From Scilla litardierei (Eukaryota > Streptophyta > Magnoliopsida > Asparagales > Asparagaceae): a DNA stretch of 64,000 bases. The stretch lies in contig CM061140.1 in the NCBI GenBank assembly GCA_030789695.1, forward strand, positions 172,012,319 through 172,076,318. The letters are read 5' to 3'. Below are positions 12,676-24,889 of this stretch, piece after piece. The position numbers were made by a program, and so were the translations under genes. Positions within the stretch are counted from its first letter, which is position 1. Each line of letters starts with the position of its first letter. The notes under the pieces were generated by a model that was not told where the DNA came from, did no database searches, and saw nothing but the letters and a program-made list of their open reading frames with translations.

Positions 12676-13206
12676 CTAAAAATTTACATCGCTATTAGAG
12701 GCCACAGACTCTTCCGAGTCAGAATCATGTACTAGGATTATCTCATGTGAGGGATCTGTACTAGGCGATGATGGCTCCACAAAAACCGAAGTGCTTTCAA
12801 CTTCGATCACATCAGTAGTATCTGATATGTTATGAACCTCGACAACAAAACTAGAAACATCCATAACAGTCACATCATCTGAAAGCTCAATCAGAGGGGC
12901 CCCCTCATGTCCTATAGTTGGCCCATCTGATTCGCCCTCAACAGAGTTCATTGGTACACCCATAGAGCCCCAATGGTATGGATCCTCAAAATTAACGACA
13001 TCAAGGAGTTGAATATTGAGGTCATGCTCCATGTCTGCTTCTATCATATCCTCAGATAACTCCTCCATGGGTTCCTCATCCTCTTCCATGGGCTCTTCTT
13101 CTTCTATGGGATCCACCTCCTCTTCCATAGGTTCCTCTTCATAATATGCTCCTAAAGAATTCTCATCCATAACATTTTCAGTCTCTAGGCTTGCGCTGGT
13201 CGACAT
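12676..13206 (-). CDS. Acidic ORF upstream of gag in the Tekay element
   Basis: Open frame of 176 codons from the ATG at 13204-13206; it stays open to a GTG at 13269, which would give 197 residues. It lies between the primer binding site and gag in the same orientation. The protein is very acidic: Glu-rich stretches of the type EEEPMEE and MEEDEEPMEE occur about 40-55 residues from the ATG, and the C-terminus is HDSDSEESVASNSDVNF. It has no Cys-His finger, signal peptide or membrane segment. I do not recognise a family. It may be an accessory retroelement protein (chaperone- or histone-mimic-like by composition only) or a captured host fragment. The frame is uninterrupted in a young element, which hints at retention, but the acidic repeats could also keep it open by composition. 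Confidence 0.6.
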   Translation of the reverse strand: MSTSASLETENVMDENSLGAYYEEEPMEEEVDPIEEEEPMEEDEEPMEELSEDMIEADMEHDLNIQLLDVVNFEDPYHWGSMGVPMNSVEGESDGPTIGHEGAPLIELSDDVTVMDVSSFVVEVHNISDTTDVIEVESTSVFVEPSSPSTDPSHEIILVHDSDSEESVASNSDVNF

Positions 13207-13547
13207 AGAGGAAGGATCTACAAGAAAACCATAATACCATACATTAGGTCCAACAAGAGAATCAATCACGTGTACACATGTTATGCTAATAGTTCTCTTG
13301 TGACTTGGATTAAGAGCGAAGCATTTCCTGGATTCCTCAGATTTGCATAAGCATAACTGGTTTTATATAAGTCCCATACCTTACATAAAACTTGATAGCG
13401 TGCATGGTGTATGGGCACCACGTCGCTATCATAGGAATATCATTCAATGCTACACCCTATGACCTTGTCACATTCCATTATCCTCAGATTATATATATAA
13501 TCTTCTCTCACTTCATCATTTAAAATCCTTATGGTCCAAACCTAGGC

Positions 13548-13559
13548 GCTCTGATACCA
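13548..13559 (-). promoter_or_regulatory. Primer binding site, initiator Met tRNA
   Basis: On the minus strand this reads TGGTATCAGAGC, complementary to the 3' end of plant initiator Met-tRNA. It lies six bases inside the 5' LTR, as expected for starting minus-strand DNA synthesis. Confidence 0.9.
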
Positions 13560-13565
13560 CTTCAC

Positions 13566-15615
13566 TGTAACGCCCCAATCTCGTAGCGGAAGACTTAAAT
13601 AACTCATCAAAAGGGTGCGTAATAGCGGCGACGCGCATACAAGGATGAACCCGTACACGTGTCAAGCCTCAGTGGTCATTACAAATATGCATCCAACTAC
13701 ATACGAACCAAAAAGTTTCACTAAGAAGCCCAGGCAAATATTACATTACAGATGTCTAACCAAGTACATCATACAATACATAGTTCTAAAACCAACAAGA
13801 CAAAACAAAACATCTCCATATGGCATCTTAGCGTACTTAGCACAAAATTTCAACTTCACTTGGTGTCAACTTGTTGCTCCTACCCGCTCCAATGGACAGG
13901 CTAAGTGGCATCTGAAATGGTTTTAAATAAAACCATGGGGTAAGCTACACGGCTTAGTGAGTACAAAATTCTCACTAAAAAAATTTAATAGGCATAAGAG
14001 CATACATTTAGAGAAAAATGCATTGAAATAACTATACTACTTGAAACTGTATCAATTGAATTTATATATAAATAATATAAATAATATATAAACATGCCAA
14101 TGACCTTTTTTTTTGACCTTTCCATATATGCAAAAAGTACTTAACCCAAAGAACAATAAAACAAAATTCTTTTCTTTTCTTTTGTAAACTTTCTCAAATG
14201 TCCACTAAGGCTACGAATTATGGCCCAGTAGCATGGGAATGCACAAGGCAACAGAAAACAAATAACCATTCATTAGTCGCCCGGGGACAGTGTACCAACT
14301 CACATGTACAAAGATGAGACTCTAGAGGTGGCCCCCACCATGCATGTGGTGTGGCACTTAGCTCTCATTATTTGACCGAAGGCCACAATTTAAACAGGTA
14401 CACTCAATACCATATGACAAGCAGTATATTAAACAGTTCATTCCATAGTGGACAGATGAAATTCATGGTATTTCACAAAATTTTCGCTCAATAATTATAA
14501 TCGAAGTAATGTACATCATGACAATCACATGGTTTTGAATAATGTTTTTATTCATTTTTTTTATAAAAGCAAGATAATCAATAAACATAATAGTTCATTC
14601 AACATTTTGTATTAAAATTATTTCAGTAAGAAAGTTGTACTCACCTTGTAGTGGTCAATCAAGAAGTGTTTTCAGTGACACACGATGTTTGATACCTAAA
14701 ATAATAACAATTCGATCCTTAGTATTGTTTAATCAAGGTTCATACAATTGCACACTTATATACTTTTTATGAAGGGCCTTTCTACAATGTTTTAGGAAGT
14801 CCATGAGTCCTCAAAATAAGTCTTAAAATTATAGGGGCTGTCTGCAATTTGCAGAATTGTATGCAACACATAAATTTGGTATTGATTGTAAAATTCTGTT
14901 TACAAACAGAACCCAGTTTTGGGTTTTTATGCAAAAATTCGGGCCTAAAACAGTTTGGACAGAATTTGGGCTAAAATGAAATTAACACCTTCTTCCTCCC
15001 ACAACCATTTGCTCACCCAACCCAACTATTTGGGTTTGGGGGGGTAGCCTCCCTAGGCGGTGCCCCGGGTTGGTCATCGGACCAAGGTGGTCGGCGGCGC
15101 TGACGGCCGGCGGTCGGCGGGCGGCCGGCGGCGGTTCAGACCAGTTTTTTTTTGTTTTTGAAATCAATACTCATGCATCAACTTTACAAGAAAAATCCAA
15201 GATTTTAAAGTTTCAATCTCTTGATAGAATCCATTATTCATCCTAAATGGAATTTAGAGAAGAACTCAAGGAGATAAAGAAACAAAAAAAATTATACCTT
15301 TCTCTATCTTTTCTTCTAACTGTGTTTCTCTTTGCAATCTTCCCCTCTTCTCTGTTGCTTCTGATTCTTCTCTGATTCTTTCTTTCCCCTTCTTTTTTTT
15401 CTTCGTGTATGAAGTTGCTGGTGTGTGAAGGCAAAGGGGAAAATGGGTTTGATAATTACTCTCTCTCTCTCTCATCTCTCTCTTCATTGCCCCACAAAAG
15501 GCCATGTGTCCCCTATTTCCAACTGTTGGCTTCCCCTATAAACAGGTGTCAACAAATAATGGCATACATTTATAATAATAATAATAATAATAATTAAAAT
15601 AGAGAGGCTATTACA
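13566..15615 (-). repeat. 5' LTR of the Tekay element, with a GC-rich insertion
   Basis: 2,050 bp, TGTAACGCC..TATTACA. Near-identical to 5812-7773 except for about 100 bp of very GC-rich DNA at about 15048-15144. The ATT repeat of the other LTR appears here as an ATA/AAT repeat (15570-15594). Confidence 0.92.
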
Positions 15616-15864
15616 GTAAGTGTCAAAATATTCTAGTTCTTTAATTCGTACCATTAACATTCCATACTATTCAAAATCTCTGGAAGCCTCACTCTAATAT
15701 GCTGTTGAACGCGCAAGAATAAATTTTACAAAAGCTTTCACATAGTTTTCCGTATTGGATTATATATTTTACAAATTTACACAATATTGTATCCCTTGTA
15801 AATCTTCCCGGCAACTTTGAAAAAAATAAAGAAAAGCACCACTTGTTCACAATGTTCATTGTGT
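15616..15864. other. Intergenic DNA between two retroelements
   Basis: Nothing recognised. The left end is the target duplication of the Tekay element. The outermost element of the nested pile begins at 15865. Confidence 0.5.
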
Positions 15865-15946
15865 TGTGAGCAAGGTTGACGGCTAGGAAACCCCTAGCCT
15901 CATATATATAATAAACAATGTGGGTGGATACCCAATAAGCCCAACA
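15865..15946 (-). repeat. 3' short LTR of copy A
   Basis: 82 bp, TGTGAGCAAGG..CCCAACA on the plus strand. It matches 43087-43184 nearly perfectly until its last ~20 bp, where about 15 bp are missing. Confidence 0.75.
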
Positions 15947-16044
15947 CTTTTCCTTATCCAACCATCGTTGTATACTCGACATATGAATACTGCAGGATCC
16001 ATGGTGCTTATGAGTATCTAAAGGGTGGATACTTCTAGATCCTA

Positions 16045-16275
16045 AGTTAGGGATAACTGCCTCGTTAAAACCTTTAGCTATGAAAAACCCAGTAGAAAAA
16101 ACCAATAGCCAAGGGAAAAGAGTACAGTTTTCCATAACTTCCCCTGATTGGTGGAAGTATTTAGGGGTGGATACTTTTGGATCCAAAGTCAATGAGGTTG
16201 CCTCGTTAAAACCTTTAGCTATGGAAAACCCAGTGGGAAAAACCAATAGCCAAGGGAAAAGAGTACAACACTACA
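16045..16275. repeat. Two tandem copies of a ~130-bp unit
   Basis: Each unit contains GGTGGATACTT.TGGATCC, then CTCGTTAAAACCTTTAGC, AAAACCCAGT, AAAACCAATAGCCAAGGG and AAAAGAGTACA. The motif around CTCGTTAAAACC is common in the non-coding parts of plant retroelements. It lies close to the 3' LTR of copy A. Confidence 0.7.
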
Positions 16276-17021
16276 TTTGACTCCTCCTGATCTGTACAAG
16301 CTGCAGGCTTGCAGATCTCCTAGGCAACTAGACATCAATCTCTTACAATGTTCCGAGTACAAAATACAAGATATCGCTCATCTATACAAGATATCGCTCA
16401 TCTATACAAGTATCGCTCATCAATGACAGCTACTGAATCTGAGGGAGCTCTTCCGAAGAGGAGTGGTCTGCAGACTTGGTAGATAGCTCCACGTCTCTGA
16501 CCTAATCGTCACTGTGTCTGCGAGGTACTGCAGGACCTGGCTGTGCGTACTTATGATTTGCTTCTTGGATGATAAGTCTCTCGGGATGGTGGGATTGATG
16601 TTGCCTTGGAAGCATGCTTTGTTGGTCTCCAGGAGTTGGTCGTTCCTTTGTTGTAGTCATCGCGATGATATGTAATCTATATCTGCAAATATATTTAACA
16701 TGTTGGATGATCCTTGACCCTTAGAGGTAGCGCAGAAGCTACATATCTTTGGTCCAGTGGTACGCTGCAGGCGTTGCACTGTATCTGGCTAACAGATTTA
16801 CTGTCAATGCTATCTATAGTCACGTATAGTTGGCCAGATAAAGGAGTGTACCAAAAACACTTAAGTAAGGTACTTCATGACCTAGTATATCCTTCCCCTC
16901 TTCCAACGAACGAAAGGGGTTTTAATGTGCATCCATACAACCAGTAGGTGTATTAGTGGATTGCAATTATCCATGTTTCTTCATTAATTTCGGGTGTATG
17001 AAGTTTAATGTCACATGTTAT

Positions 17022-17217
17022 TCATCTTCGGGATGAAAATTTCATCCTCGGGATGATAATTTCATCTTCTGGATGATAATTCATCTTCTGTATGATGGTT
17101 TCATCTTCTGCATGATGGTTTTATCTTCAGGATGATTATTTATCTTCAGGATGATAAGTTCATCTTCAGGATGATAATTTCATCTTCTGCATGATTATTC
17201 ATCTTTAGGATGATAAT
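17022..17217. repeat. 20-bp tandem array built on CATCTTCAGGATGAT
   Basis: About ten head-to-tail copies of a 19-20 bp unit, TTCATCTTCAGGATGATAAT with variants. The core CATC.TC.GGATGAT is an imperfect palindrome. A related array of about seven copies is at 55423-55565 in the second copy of the element. Confidence 0.85.
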
Positions 17218-19019
17218 TTCTTAGGGTAGATGTCCCAAAAATCTATCCAGACAAATAATGAGGAAATCCGTAAGGGTATGTTATCACATCATCCATATCA
17301 ACAGAGCTTAAAATTTCCTTTTCCGATTGCATGGTTTTCGCAACTATGACCAGGGAGCCTGATGCATCAATTTAAATAACTTTGTAAGTGAGTTAAGCTC
17401 ATCTTACTTGATTACTTCCTAGTTTCTGCGAAATAAATCTCTAAGCTATAGCGTGTTGCTTATAGCATACGCTTTTATTTGTTTATATTATACAATACTC
17501 GGTTAGCCCACAGGTTTGATATCTTTTGATATCAGGACTTCAGGTCCAAACACTTCACATTTCATAAATGAGTCCAGCTCAACTTATTATTGCCTCGTTT
17601 CACATTATTTGGCCAAATCTCTACGTTTGCTTCAGGAAACGGAGATTGGAACGATATCTATGGAAAAATGAAATGTGAGTAATTGTCGATAAGTGTGTTT
17701 TATCCAAATACCTCCCCATATACGTACATTATTCAATTTATTCCAGATTCATCTCTTCTAGAGGTTCTGGAAAGGGATAGGATACGGAGATGAGCTCACT
17801 TTCCTGTGGTGGAATTGGTTTAGGGTCTTCAGGAGTTATTTCTCGCTTTGGAGCCTCGTGGTATATCCTCTCATCCATTGAGGATATCCACTTCTGCTAC
17901 TGGTGGATTGCATCCATTATATTTGGTATGTCAATCCTAGCTGGATTTTTAATAGCAGCAATTTGTGAATTTGCCAATATTTATATTGACAGTAAGTATG
18001 TCTGATAACCGTTTAACAGTTTCATAAGTGTGGATCTTCATGATCTCATCACAATTTATGATAATCAGATCATAGGTATTAATGATTTAAATGGTCAATT
18101 GGGCTTCAGGCTCATGGATGATTATAGTATTTCTGTTGAACCTAATATTGGGGAATTAAAGATGTGAGTGATCTTCAGGATCTCATCGAATCTTTAAAGG
18201 AGCGCCCATCAATGCACATCTTAGGAGAAGTGATTTTTAAATGCTTCCCCTGTTTAGAGTGCATTTTAATGGTTTAAAGTGGTGATGTTGGGATGTATAC
18301 TCATCATGGCACAATCTGTAAGATGTGCTCTAAACGCTTCCCCCGTTAGGGGTTCTCGAAAACTGTTTATATAAGTTGATCAGGCCCAGATAAATAGATT
18401 CTAAAAAAGTGTTTTGATGGTCTGCATTGTAATTGCATGTCCCCATGCAGTCCCAGTGTTATCCAATGTTCCCCCATTTAGTAATGTGTCCCATTTGCTT
18501 TGGAAAAAGTTGGACTGCGGTTTGGATAATAGGTTTGATAATGACCATTTTTAGAGGATACATGGATGTGTACTCTAAGGTACATCATCAGCCATATGTG
18601 TTGAGTATTGGTGTTTCATACCAATGTTATTTTAATGATAATCATAACATTATGTTGTTGCTAATGACTTTCTTGTTTTAGTCTCTTAGTTACTTTTCAA
18701 GAATATCATTTTTGGAGACTAAACACTTGGTGCAAGGATGGACATCAAGTGGAGAAGGGGTGCCAAAGCTTGGAGATGATGGGAAGCATCAAGGCATCAA
18801 GAGTGAAGCCATAGACTCTAAGGAAAGCAATGTAATCCAGGTAATATTTCATTTATTGCTTTCTCTCTTTTTGCGTCTAGGTTTAATGTAATGCCTTGAT
18901 AGATGGTCTATTCATTCATACATATGCATTTAACCATCTTAAGGAGCCTTAGGATTATCATAGAAGCCAACCTAATAGGTTCATCTTGCCCAAAGACTCA
19001 ATTGGAGTCTCTGGCTCTC

Positions 19020-19422
19020 CTACAGTCGCCTGCTGAAAGTTTTACAGTCGCCTGGGTGATTTCCAGTCGCCTGTTGAGCCTTCTACAGTCGACTGTGGTG
19101 CACTGCTCAAGTCAACCTTTATCGAATTTACTTGAGCTTTTCACATCAGTCGACTGATGTTCAATTTACAATCGCCTGTATATTTACAGTCGCCTGTGAA
19201 ATGGTCAACAGTCGTCTGAAAGGCGTAAGTGCGAATTTTGCATCTCTCTGTTTTATTCCATCCCCTGCAGCAGTCGCCTACTGAAGGTTTTACAGGCGCT
19301 TGTCCTGTTTACAGTCGACTGTATCGACTTCATCAGTCGACTGTCTTGGCTCAGATTATAGCCGTTGGATATTTTCTAGCCGTTGGACAGTCGACTGTCA
19401 TTTGTTCGTAAGTCGACTGTCT
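19020..19422. repeat. Array of CAGTCGACTG / CAGTCGCCTG motifs
   Basis: More than a dozen copies of the perfect palindrome CAGTCGACTG, or its one-base variant CAGTCGCCTG, are spaced irregularly (about 15-60 bp) through 400 bp of the LTR. The last copy is about 85 bp upstream of a TATA-like box, so the array sits where the U3 promoter region is expected. Confidence 0.85.
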
Positions 19423-19786
19423 GTGACGTTTCTACCCAGAAACTAGTCGTTACAGCTTTTTGTTTTTGGCTATTTCCTTGGGTTTTGAGAGTTGGTATAG
19501 GGTTCCTATATATATGATATGGCTGAGTTCATTGGAACTTCTTGATGATATTGAAAATCTTTAGAGTTTAATTAAGCCACTCTCAAACTCTCTCATTTTC
19601 CTCTTAGAGCTCATTCTCTCCTTCATGCATTGAAGTCAAGCTTAAGGGAAATCATCCAAGTGCATTTCTAGCAAATCTCATCACTTGGAGATCCTCTTCC
19701 ATGCCTTGCATTCATTTATGAGTAAGTACATCTCAAGGCATAGGTAAGAGTATTTGTTTTATTTTGTTATTTCATTGAAACCCTAG

Positions 19787-20040
19787 CTTTCTGTGTGAGA
19801 GCTAGTTACTCTCTGTGTGAGAGTATAACCTTCTGTGTGAGGGTTGGTTGAGATCTCTCTGTGTGAGAGTTTGAGTCTCTCTGTGTGAGAGCAAAAGTCT
19901 CTCTGTGTGAAAGCAAGGATATCTCTTTATGGGAATCCTAAATCCTCTGTGTGATGTCTCTCTGTGTGAGAGTAAGGATTTCTCTGTGTGAGAATCCAAA
20001 TCCTCTGTGTGAGATTGTATTCACTTCTCTGTGTGAGAAT
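19787..20040. repeat. CTCTGTGTGAGAG tandem array
   Basis: About eleven copies of TCTCTGTGTGAGAG spaced 20-25 bp, downstream of the TATA-like box and so probably in the transcribed R/U5 part of the LTR. It gives only an accidental low-complexity frame on the minus strand. Confidence 0.85.
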
Positions 20041-22982
20041 TATAGTGGATATTGGTGTGGCTGGACGTACCCAAGTTTAGGGAACCAGGGTAATTCTTGT
20101 GTTTGCATTTGGATTGATTGTGTTGATTAATTCCTCTTGCACTTATTATTCCGCATTTGCAAGTTTAATTTTAATTGCACAATTTATTGACATTACTCTA
20201 TTCACCCACCCCCTCTGGAGTGTTTGTTTTTAGTATTGCAAGGTAGACGGTCCTTACAATATGTAGGGAGTGGGTAAGTCCACTTTTATCCCTCAAATAC
20301 TCTCAAGAGACCTAAAAATCTCATTATCCTAATGATGATAATATATCATCTTAAGTTCGTTTGAGAAAGTGGGAGAGTCAATGTCCACGTGAATGGAGAT
20401 GATCTCGTGATCATTTTTCCCTTTTGATTGGGACAATGAAAGTTTCACCCTTTTAAAAGAGTCTTCGGGTTCGTCTGGTTAATGATGTCATGTATCATCA
20501 ATCCAGGGCGACATCGTTCCAAAGTTGGTCGATTCTGGACACTTCTGGCATTCCAAATTAATTCCTCTTTTCGAATTTATATCGGACTTTTGAAATTCCA
20601 TTAAAATGCTCAAGTTAATTTTGTCTGGTAATAGGTGAACTGTGTTCAACATGTGAAGGATTACATCTTCACATTGACTATTATGCGGATCATTATGGGA
20701 CAAAGCTTCAGGCTTCATTGATTTCTTGAGTCATTTGGGAGTTCGTTTTGACGAATATTCATCGAAACTTTATAAGTTTCAGAGAGTAAATGGCATCCTC
20801 ATTTTAGGAGTATTCAGGATAACAAATCATTCACATACAGTAAAATAAAATGCATAAAAAACATGAAATTCATCAATAAGAAATATTGTGATAATGCATT
20901 TAAACGCATATATACTGCAAGAAATTACTTTTGATAATTATGTTATGACAACAAGTTTTGTGATGTGTGCTCGGGGAATAGCGAGGTAGACAAATGCTAG
21001 TTTTGTACCAATATTTTATATTGAACTAGCGTTGTCAGTTGGACGTATGTTATGAGTTGTTGGGAGAAGTTCATTGTATTTGCTCTGTCATTAGTAGGCT
21101 GGCAAGCATCTCAAAGTATTTTGTGAAGTTTCCTTCACAGTTTGCTGCATCAGAATCACGTCTTTCTCGTGGAAAGAAGTGAAAGTCATTTCTAACATAC
21201 GCGTCTGAGAGACATCCTCACCATGACGCTACAGGCGTGGGGTGAAGTATAATAGTACTGAATTAAATTCAGCAATGGACTTGAAGTCTTGGTGTCTCAT
21301 AAATTCTCTTACTCATAACAGTCTTTTGGAAGTATAACATCTTTATGATGTTTATACATTTCATCCAATGCCGCCCATATCGTTGTTTGGGTCCTCAACA
21401 GTGAGGTAATCTGATTTCAGAGGTTTTTTCATGTGGCGGTGGATGGCTTTTGCCATTGCTATTCCTCTTCGAACTTTGTCACATCTTCCCTTTCCCTAAT
21501 TTGTGTAAGACCTTGTTTTTATTCTTCCACTTTTCCACTCAACATTTATTTCGTTGCATAGCTTTGGACTTTTGAATGTCCATTTAAGTACTCAAGTATG
21601 GCTTTAATGCCATTTTTCTTTCTCTTGAGTATGCTATACAAACATTAAGGATTTCGTTTAAATCCTTTGAAACTTTGTAAGTTTCTTTAGGTATTTGTGG
21701 GAGAAGATACATAGGTCAGTTGAGCAATTACGTGGGTGTGAATATATTTATCACTTAAGTCACGACTTTGGGCATGGTCTTTATTATGTGCAAGGTCAGA
21801 TATAAGAATATTGCCTTGTAGTGAGATAACTCTTAAAGAGGTAGCGGTGTTATGGCATCCTGGTTAGGTGTCTATATTGGTCCAGTTAGACCATAGATTT
21901 TCAGGATCTATTTACCGTGTGTTGTTCATCTTTAAGATGTCACAAGTGATTGTACACATGATCCCAACGTTTTATTATTTTTTGGGATACATGGTATTGT
22001 CGTATTATTTGAACTGCAGGTTCAATTTTGCCATTTTGAACAATTATATGTATGCCATAAACATAGTTATAATTAGCTTTATGAACACATATGCATGGAA
22101 TAAGTTCATCACATGCATAATCACAGAGACATAAGAAAAATTGTGTAACGGTCCGTATTTTTCAATGCAACTATTCACGTATTTAACCTATTCTTAATCT
22201 CTTTGAAACTATTTTATAATGGTTCGTCAGAAGTTTTACGATTTCAAAAATTTCTTATAAAAATATTTTGAAGTATCAAACTAGTTATGGTGTATTTCAG
22301 TATGTTCTGATTTCATCAAATACCTCTAAATAATCTGATAAAAATTCATTTTCATTTATTATCGTTTTGGCTTAATGAATTTATTTTCTATACAAACAAC
22401 ATCAAAACATTTTCAAACTTCTACGGTGTCATTCTATGATCATTTAGGACTCCCCACATTAATTTCGTAATTTTCTGAAGTCAAACCAATAGAGAACACG
22501 CAAACCCGCTTCCTAAATATTTTGGTCCAAAACTAGTATCTCCGTAACTCAAACCCTGAAATGGATCTTGTATTTGCAATTCTCGCGAAGATACGAACCC
22601 GTGACTATGTTTTCGTAATTTTTCAGACACGTTTGGTTTCAGGGGAAAATCGTAATTTCGTATTGTTAATTACTCTTACTAAATACGTATTTACTGAATA
22701 ATTTTTACTTAATTACCCTAAACTAATCACCTACCTGACCTACCCTAAACTGGCAGCCCACGAGGATCACCTTCCAGCATTTTTTTCCACAACCCCTACC
22801 TATCCCAACTAAACATTAATTATAGTAATTAATACCTTATAATTATAAAATTATATATGTAACCCTATAAATAACCCCTATCTTTCTCTCTTCCTCACAC
22901 ACCCAGGCTTATTAAGCTGTAACCCTCTCAAATTGTAACCCAGGCTCCTCCCTCGTCTCTCTCTCACGTAACCCATTCGCTC

Positions 22983-22986
<4 letters not shown>

Positions 22987-23018
<32 letters not shown>

Positions 23019-23069
23019 ACTCTCTCCCTTCCACCCCCTCTATCACACACACACACACACACACACAAG

Positions 23070-23123
<54 letters not shown>
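22987..23123. repeat. CT and AC microsatellites
   Basis: (CT)n at 22987-23016, (AC)n at 23043-23067 and (CT)n at 23072-23123, just downstream of the TATA box of the gypsy-type LTR. Low-complexity Arg-Glu frames on the minus strand are artefacts of this run. Confidence 0.95.
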
Positions 23124-23126
<3 letters not shown>

Positions 23127-24889
23127 CCTGTATCAAACCAACCCCTCACATAGACTCTCGACTCTCTCTCCCCCTACCCTTCGCACACAGCTCTCTCTCT
23201 CCCCCCCCTCTCTCTCTCGGTGAAACCTAGCCTCCCCCTTGCTTCAGTTCGAAGACCCGAACCCACGATCGCCGACGTCCGCCCGTAGCCTTCGACAACA
23301 CCCACCGTCGTATATCTCTCTCCCCCACTTTGTTCTTCTCTGACGATGCTCCGTCCATCGCTACACCATAGCAGCGCCCCACTCGAACGCACATGTCGCC
23401 TCACCCTCCGAGGCCAAGCCTCCGCTTCAACGATCCCGCACCCTCTCGCACGCTTCGCCGCATGTCTCCAACCATCCACAGCTCCCCTGTCTCCGACGAG
23501 AAGCCACCAGAACCGCCTTCCCCTCTCACCGGAGAAGCCCAGGCCCCCATAGTGTCATCGGAGCGCTGCTCCCTTCGACAGCCCGAGCCTCCCCTCACGT
23601 CGCCGCCACCACCTGGGTTCCGCCCCTTCAAGTTCGCCGTCCGACTCCCCAACATCCGACAGCCCCCTCCTCCGTGCTTGAACCCCCTTCCCGTTCTCTG
23701 GCGAAGGCGCCACCCCGTGCCACCGCCCTCTCTTCCTTCTCCGCCACCCGCCCCACGAGCACGAGCCCACACCGCCGCCCGGGGCTACTTCCCGCCGCGC
23801 TTACTACGCAGACGGTAAGTTCTAATATAACATAATTTATATGTATATACGTAGCCGTATGTAATTGGTATTTCGTATTTTATAAAGTATTATATATGGG
23901 TTTAATAGTTTTAAATTCATAACTAATTATATATGAATCAGAAAAATGTAAGGCCAGCTCCAAAAAATCCGAAATGACGTTTTGGATCTAATGGCGTTGG
24001 TTTCATCTCAATCAGATGCTTAGTTTTTCCAGAATAAAATTTTAACCCTAAAACTTAAATATGTAAATTTCTTTTAAAAATCCGTAACTTGTTATTTTCA
24101 CATATACTGATACGTGAGAAAAATATATGTTGTAGTACTCTTCGAGACGGTCATTTTGACAGCTCACTTGCAACTTTTTGATGCAGATTGCATCCAGAAA
24201 AAATTAATAAATAATTACTTTACTTAATTAAAAATAGTTTTTAAATTGGTTTTTGAGCTTTGAAAAATTATAAAAATTACTATAAGCTTCTGAAAAATAT
24301 TTCCTCCTACAGTAAAATTATTTTCATCATATCTAGCTTATATAAAAATTTAGAACGTTTTTCGACACTGATTCAGTCAAATCAAAACGATCAAATTATT
24401 TAAATACAAATGTCGCGTTCTTTAACCAAGTATTCTTGTGATTGCAGGTACCAATTCTTGTGCACCAACGTCCGTAAAAGCCTTAGATCCAGTTACGACT
24501 TACTACGTCGATCTCGAAATCAGTAAGTCACGACTAATTCTAAAATTAGAAAATTAGTTAGTGTCCCCGTATGAACTTAGGAACACTACCTATAGCCTCA
24601 GAACGGCTACTTGACTTGAACTGAACTAGAGACCTAAATTAATAGGAAAGTAATCAACTACATATTACTTTGCCAACTTTCAACTTTGGTGGTTGTAGCA
24701 CACAACCATCAACTTTGGTAAATTGTGTGGTAAACAATACTACTACATGCTCGAAGCATGGAATCAGTATTACATTTGTTGGACTTGTCTTTATCCTCAG
24801 TTCGCTTTGGCACAGTTTGCTTTGAAAAGAATTTCCAACTTTCTGATTTTCAATAAGAAAGTCAACCAGTGGACTTGGGTTGACTAGCA

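Larger units (their letters stand above)
5812..15615 (-). mobile_element. Ty3-gypsy chromovirus (Tekay/Del type), near complete
   Basis: Two long terminal repeats, both running TGTAACGCC..TATTACA on the plus strand, enclose gag-pol on the minus strand. Flanks are CTAAG (5807-5811) and GTAAG (15616-15620), a 5-bp duplication with one mismatch. By eye the LTRs differ by only a few tens of bases over ~1.95 kb, apart from one insertion, so the copy is young. Read on the minus strand the order is: 5' LTR, Met-tRNA primer site, acidic ORF, gag-pol, one stop, chromodomain part, polypurine tract, 3' LTR. The C-terminal chromodomain (YVKVKWRNHS.. ATWELEE..) and the long LTRs fit the Tekay/Del lineage. 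One stop in pol is the only coding lesion seen. Confidence 0.93.
18599..20258 (+). mobile_element. Solo LTR, copia-type (SIRE/Maximus-like)
   Basis: Begins TGTTGAGTATTGG, ends GGTCCTTACA, and is flanked on both sides by a perfect 5-bp duplication ATATG (18594-18598 and 20259-20263). The related copy at about 57440-57465 shows the empty site. The start TGTTGAGTATTG is shared with the SIRE-like LTR at 33632, and both have a stretch near the end reading ATTCACCC..CCTCT; otherwise the two are unrelated. Inside are a palindrome array (19020-19422), a TATA-like box (about 19506-19514) and a CTCTGTGTGAGAG array (19787-20040). No coding sequence. A solo LTR arises by recombination between the two LTRs of a full element. 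Confidence 0.9.

Noticed and set aside
16080..16280. Frame with KTNSQGKRVQ repeats as a peptide gene
   Set aside because: Arises from the two tandem 130-bp non-coding units next to the LTR of copy A.
19787..20040. Coding repeat protein on the minus strand (SHTE-type repeats)
   Set aside because: Direct reading of the CTCTGTGTGAGAG array within a solo LTR bounded by a target duplication.
23393..23818. 141-codon Pro-rich frame as a gene
   Set aside because: GC-rich low-complexity DNA open on several frames and both strands, inside an LTR leader, with no domain.
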